From Solanum dulcamara (taxonomy: Eukaryota > Streptophyta > Magnoliopsida > Solanales > Solanaceae): a DNA stretch of 64,000 nucleotides. Below, piece by piece: positions 60,893 to 64,000 of the stretch. The position numbers and the translations under genes were made by a program. The stretch covers positions 71,644,421-71,708,420 of the forward strand of contig NC_077246.1 in assembly GCF_947179165.1 (NCBI RefSeq), read 5' to 3'. The stretch's first letter is position 1; each line of letters opens with the position of its first letter. The notes below the pieces were generated by a model, which did not search any database, was not told the origin of the DNA, and was given only the letters and a program-made list of their open reading frames with translations.

Positions 60893-63015
60893 GGTAACCA
60901 TTTCTTGGGAATGATACCAAGAAGATTGGCGGAACTCCAAAACCTGCAGTCTCTTGACCTATCGAACAATTCATTTTTTTGCCAAATTCCATTATCCTTT
61001 GCAACTTGATAAGCTTAGAATTCTCGAATTTGTCTTTTAAACGCCTTGTCAGGTACTATTGGTGAAATTATAAGATTACAAATTACAATTGAAAAATAAA
61101 ATGAAGAAAATAAATTCTCTTCTTGGCTGAGGTGCGATTATCTCGCTCTCTTTAAGGAGATTCAAGCCTACTGCAGCAAATCTCTTCACCGGTCTAGCAG
61201 TAGTCCTCTTGACTTGTCCCCTTCAGGATACAACAACCTTATCACAAATTGTAACTCAACAAACTCTGGACAAGAGTTGAGTTTAAAGCTCTACAAAAAG
61301 AACACCTCCCTTCAACTAATAAGAACTCTCTTTCTTTTTTGACAAACTTAATACACTCAATCTTTCTTCTCTTATCTTGCATTTCAAAACAAAGAAGATC
61401 TCTCTATTTATAGGAGAGAAAATCATACAAAGATGAAAAATAATGGAATGCCATCATTACCATCATTTAGTGCACCATTGTGATTTAGTGCATCACCTAT
61501 TAGTGATAATTAGACTAAAAATAGATAATGGAATGCATAATCTTGCACTAACTAAAGATGATAATGAAAGACATTTTTATGCACTAATGAAAAATAGAAT
61601 AAAGATGACATTAAATGTCATCAATGAACAATTGCTTAAATTGCAATTTAATAAAATGATAAAATGCCCACACTAACAGGTGGAAAAACTCTCCCTTAAA
61701 AGCATTAATGTTTCATTTAATGAATTAGAAGGTGAAATACCCAATAGTGGTGTGTTTGTAAATTCCACTTTGCAATCATTTCTTGGGAGCAAAGGTCTAC
61801 ATAAAATGCACATATTGGAGTTCCTGCTTGCCGTATCACTAATCCTGGAAAATAATCAAAGTCTAAGGAGTTTGAGCTGAAAATTGTTATTCTAGTGCTT
61901 ACTTCATCCTTACTGATATTCTTGTTGGTTTCAGATTGGATAATGAAACGAAAGAAGAAAGGAAAGTCTAAAGATGTTGAAAACTTTCCAGATATCAAGA
62001 CTTATCAATTGATTTCTGATCAACCGATTCAACGAGCAACAAGTAATTTTGATGGATTAAATTTAATTAGTGTGGGAAGCTTTGGCTCTGTCTATAAAGG
62101 TACATTATCTAGTGGACCTGGGGGGCAATAAAGGTTCTGGATTTGGAAAATGATTAAGTATGCAAGAGGTTTGATACTGAATGTGAAGTGATGAGAAATG
62201 TTAGGCACAAAAATCTTCTTCCAGTGATTACTACTTGTTCTAGTGACTATATAAAAGCCTTTGTTCTGAAATATATGTCCAACGGGAGTCTTGAGAATTG
62301 GTTGTACAGAGAAGATTGCCACTTGAACCTTCATCAAAGAGTTGCTGTAATGCTTGATGCGGCTATGGCAATTGAATATCTACAACATGGTAATGACACT
62401 CCCATAGTTCATTGCGACCTAAATCCAGCTAATGTTCTTTTGGATGTAGATATGGTGGTGCATGTTGGTGATTTTGGCATCTCTAAAGTTTTAGCTGTAA
62501 GCAAGTCCATGGAACATACCGAGACATTAGGCACTCTTGGATATATTGCACCAGGTATACTAGTCTCTTTCTATTTCACTTATATTGACCCTTTCTTTTC
62601 TATTTTCACAAAAATCATTATTTTGCCCTACCATAATCTAAAACTAAATAAAAGCAACTGTCCGTTAGTACATAATATTGTTATATTTCAATTAACTTTT
62701 TTTCATTTCATTCTTTTCTAAGAATATGGTTCAGAGGGAATAGTGTCCACTAGTGGTGATGTGTATAGTTACAGCATCATGTTGATGGAGGTTTTGACCA
62801 AAAGAAGGCCAACAGATGAAGAGATATGCCATGAAAATATTGACTTGAGGAAATGGGTAACACAAGCATTTTCGGGGACTATGATGGACGTTGTGGATGC
62901 CAATATTTTTTCTGAGGAAGAACAAATCACTTCTAAAAGTGAAAGTTGCATAGTCTCCATGATGGAATTAGCTTTAGATTGCACAGAGGAAACGCTAGAA
63001 TCAAGAAGTAATATG
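60893..63015 (+). pseudogene. Broken LRR receptor kinase paralogue
   Basis: A close paralogue of the intact receptor kinase. It starts abruptly in the last LRRs (60,893-61,062, matching 48,013-48,180) right at the Copia LTR. It is interrupted by a solo LTR (61,063-61,679) and resumes with the final LRR, transmembrane and juxtamembrane parts. The frame shifts near 61,830 and again near 62,120 (where the Val-Ala-Ile-Lys codons are damaged), and a TAA follows near 62,155. The kinase half (from 62,188) is open: catalytic loop His-Cys-Asp-Leu-Asn instead of Asp-Leu-Lys, and Gly-Asp-Phe-Gly. The intron (62,554 to about 62,723) and the second exon's start are conserved. Homology ends near 63,015 before the normal C-terminus. 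It cannot make an active receptor. Confidence 0.88.
61063..61679 (-). mobile_element. Solo LTR inside the broken receptor kinase
   Basis: On the minus strand it begins TGTTAGTGTGGGCATTTTAT and ends cttataatttca, the TG...CA form, with a TATA-like ctcctataaatagagag. It splits the LRR sequence ggtactatt from ggaaaaactc, which are adjacent in the intact gene (48,173-48,205). A clean target duplication was not seen and a few codons are lost. Confidence 0.7.
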
Positions 63016-63215
63016 ACATTTGCGAGATTACTTGCTCAAATAATTAAGTTAAGAGCACAGTTTTCAGATTATGCAATAAAAACAATTCATCTTAATAATG
63101 CTGGTGAGTCCACATCTCAGACATTTAATGATTATTGTTTGTCTACTAGTATAACAATTGAGCATTCGGTTGCTCATGTTCATACTCAAAATGATCTGGC
63201 AGAATCAACTATTTG
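63016..63215 (+). mobile_element. Copia integrase fragment fused to the kinase relic
   Basis: In frame with the kinase relic, the reading switches to integrase core sequence: Leu-Arg-Ala-Gln-Phe, then Asn-Asn-Ala-Gly-Glu (a damaged Asp-Asn-x-Gly-Glu motif), Thr-Phe-Asn-Asp-Tyr-Cys and His-Thr-Gln-Asn-x-Leu-Ala-Glu-Ser. It stops at 63,214-63,216. This integrase type differs from the pair at 57-60 kb. Confidence 0.75.
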
Positions 63216-63216
63216 A

Positions 63217-64000
63217 ATTGGTACAAAACTACCCTCCATCCACCTTTCGCCCCCCAAATACCCCTGACATCAACCTTTTGGCTCAAAAATACCCTCAATA
63301 TTAACCCTTTGGCTCATATTAGCCCTTATTTTTAACAACCCTCCTAACATAAAATCATTAAATATTTATTTATTATGTTGCCTAATCTGATTCGTCCAAA
63401 TTTAAACCATTCTCAAATAAATAACAAAAATCATATATAATTCATAATTTGACCTAATAAGCTTGAAAATAATATTCAAAAAATTATTAATTTCATGATA
63501 TCTTTCTATTAACCTATTTTAGATTAATACCAATTCATTATAACCCAATTCATAATTGGGGATCCATCTAAAATCCGCAAAACAATATTATTATATTTTA
63601 TTAACATAAAATTTTCTATTAATTATCCAATTGTCTTGTTTACTCCCTCTTTTTATTCCTTTTAATCTCTTATTCTTAATTAGGATATCAGAAATTCAAA
63701 CTTGAAATGAACCTAAATGTTCATATTCTTTTAATTTATATTATTATCATGGTGGGGGTAAGGGTGGGGATAGGAAAAAAGATTATTTTTTATTCATTTA
63801 TTTTGAATTTTTGGGTACACACAAAAGAAAAGATGCTATTAAATTATATTTTATTGAACTAATTATTTTGAATGTCCTCATTATTTTCTTCCTTTTTTTC
63901 TCCCTTATTTTGTCATAAGTCAAAAAAATAATTTAAAATTGTGGACAAGATTCCAAGACGAAAAAAGTGGAAGAGAAAGGAAATGAAAGAGTAGGAATGT
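63217..64000. other. Intergenic DNA to the right edge
   Basis: Non-coding. The first 120 bp (caaaaataccctcaatatta and similar phrases) resemble a dispersed repeat also seen near 33.4 kb and 34.1 kb. No gene was recognised. Confidence 0.4.

Overview
The window is plant nuclear DNA. It is AT-rich, its genes have many GT-AG introns, and it holds plant-specific families (BURP, AP2/ERF, DUF3511, BAHD, subfamily XII LRR receptor kinase). SINE-like and MITE-like repeats of types I associate with Solanaceae occur between and inside genes, so I infer a nightshade, most likely Solanum. This is by eye only; no search was run.

Layout. Positions 1-5,400 are a repeat graveyard: a hAT-like element with 8-bp target duplications, a Copia LTR plus decayed gag, a long Gypsy-type LTR, and a BAHD acyltransferase cut off at that LTR. 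A small DUF3511 gene stands alone at 8.2 kb. The gene-rich core runs from 11.8 to 41.2 kb. It contains a DHHC protein S-acyltransferase (5 exons, 387 aa), the 26S proteasome lid subunit RPN5 (11 exons, 442 aa), an ABR1-like ERF transcription factor (minus strand, 2 exons, 404 aa, with a microsatellite-encoded poly-Asn run), and the ribonucleotide reductase large subunit RNR1 (minus strand, 17 exons, 808 aa). All exon junctions of these four were assigned by GT/AG and phase, and the frames close.

From 43.3 kb to the right edge the window becomes a receptor-kinase cluster invaded by repeats. It has a 5' and LRR relic at 43.3-43.9 kb, an intact LRR receptor kinase (46,022-49,558, 2 exons, 1131 aa, non-RD kinase), and a broken paralogue at 60.9-63.0 kb. 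The broken copy is interrupted by a solo LTR and fused at its end to a Copia integrase fragment. Between the kinase copies lie a BURP-domain gene (51,149-52,359), a degenerate ~175-bp tandem repeat in two blocks, and an inverted, tail-to-tail pair of Copia fragments (56.85-60.89 kb).

The most interesting candidate is the BURP gene. Between its signal peptide and a BURP domain with all four CH motifs it carries three copies of a short aromatic-rich repeat (Phe-Arg-x-Trp/Tyr). This is the layout of known self-modifying BURP peptide cyclase precursors (for example those of lyciumins), so it may encode an undescribed ribosomal cyclic peptide. That function is inference.

The core genes are unrelated housekeeping and regulatory genes and do not form a pathway. 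RNR1 has a TATA box and an E2F-type site upstream, consistent with S-phase expression.
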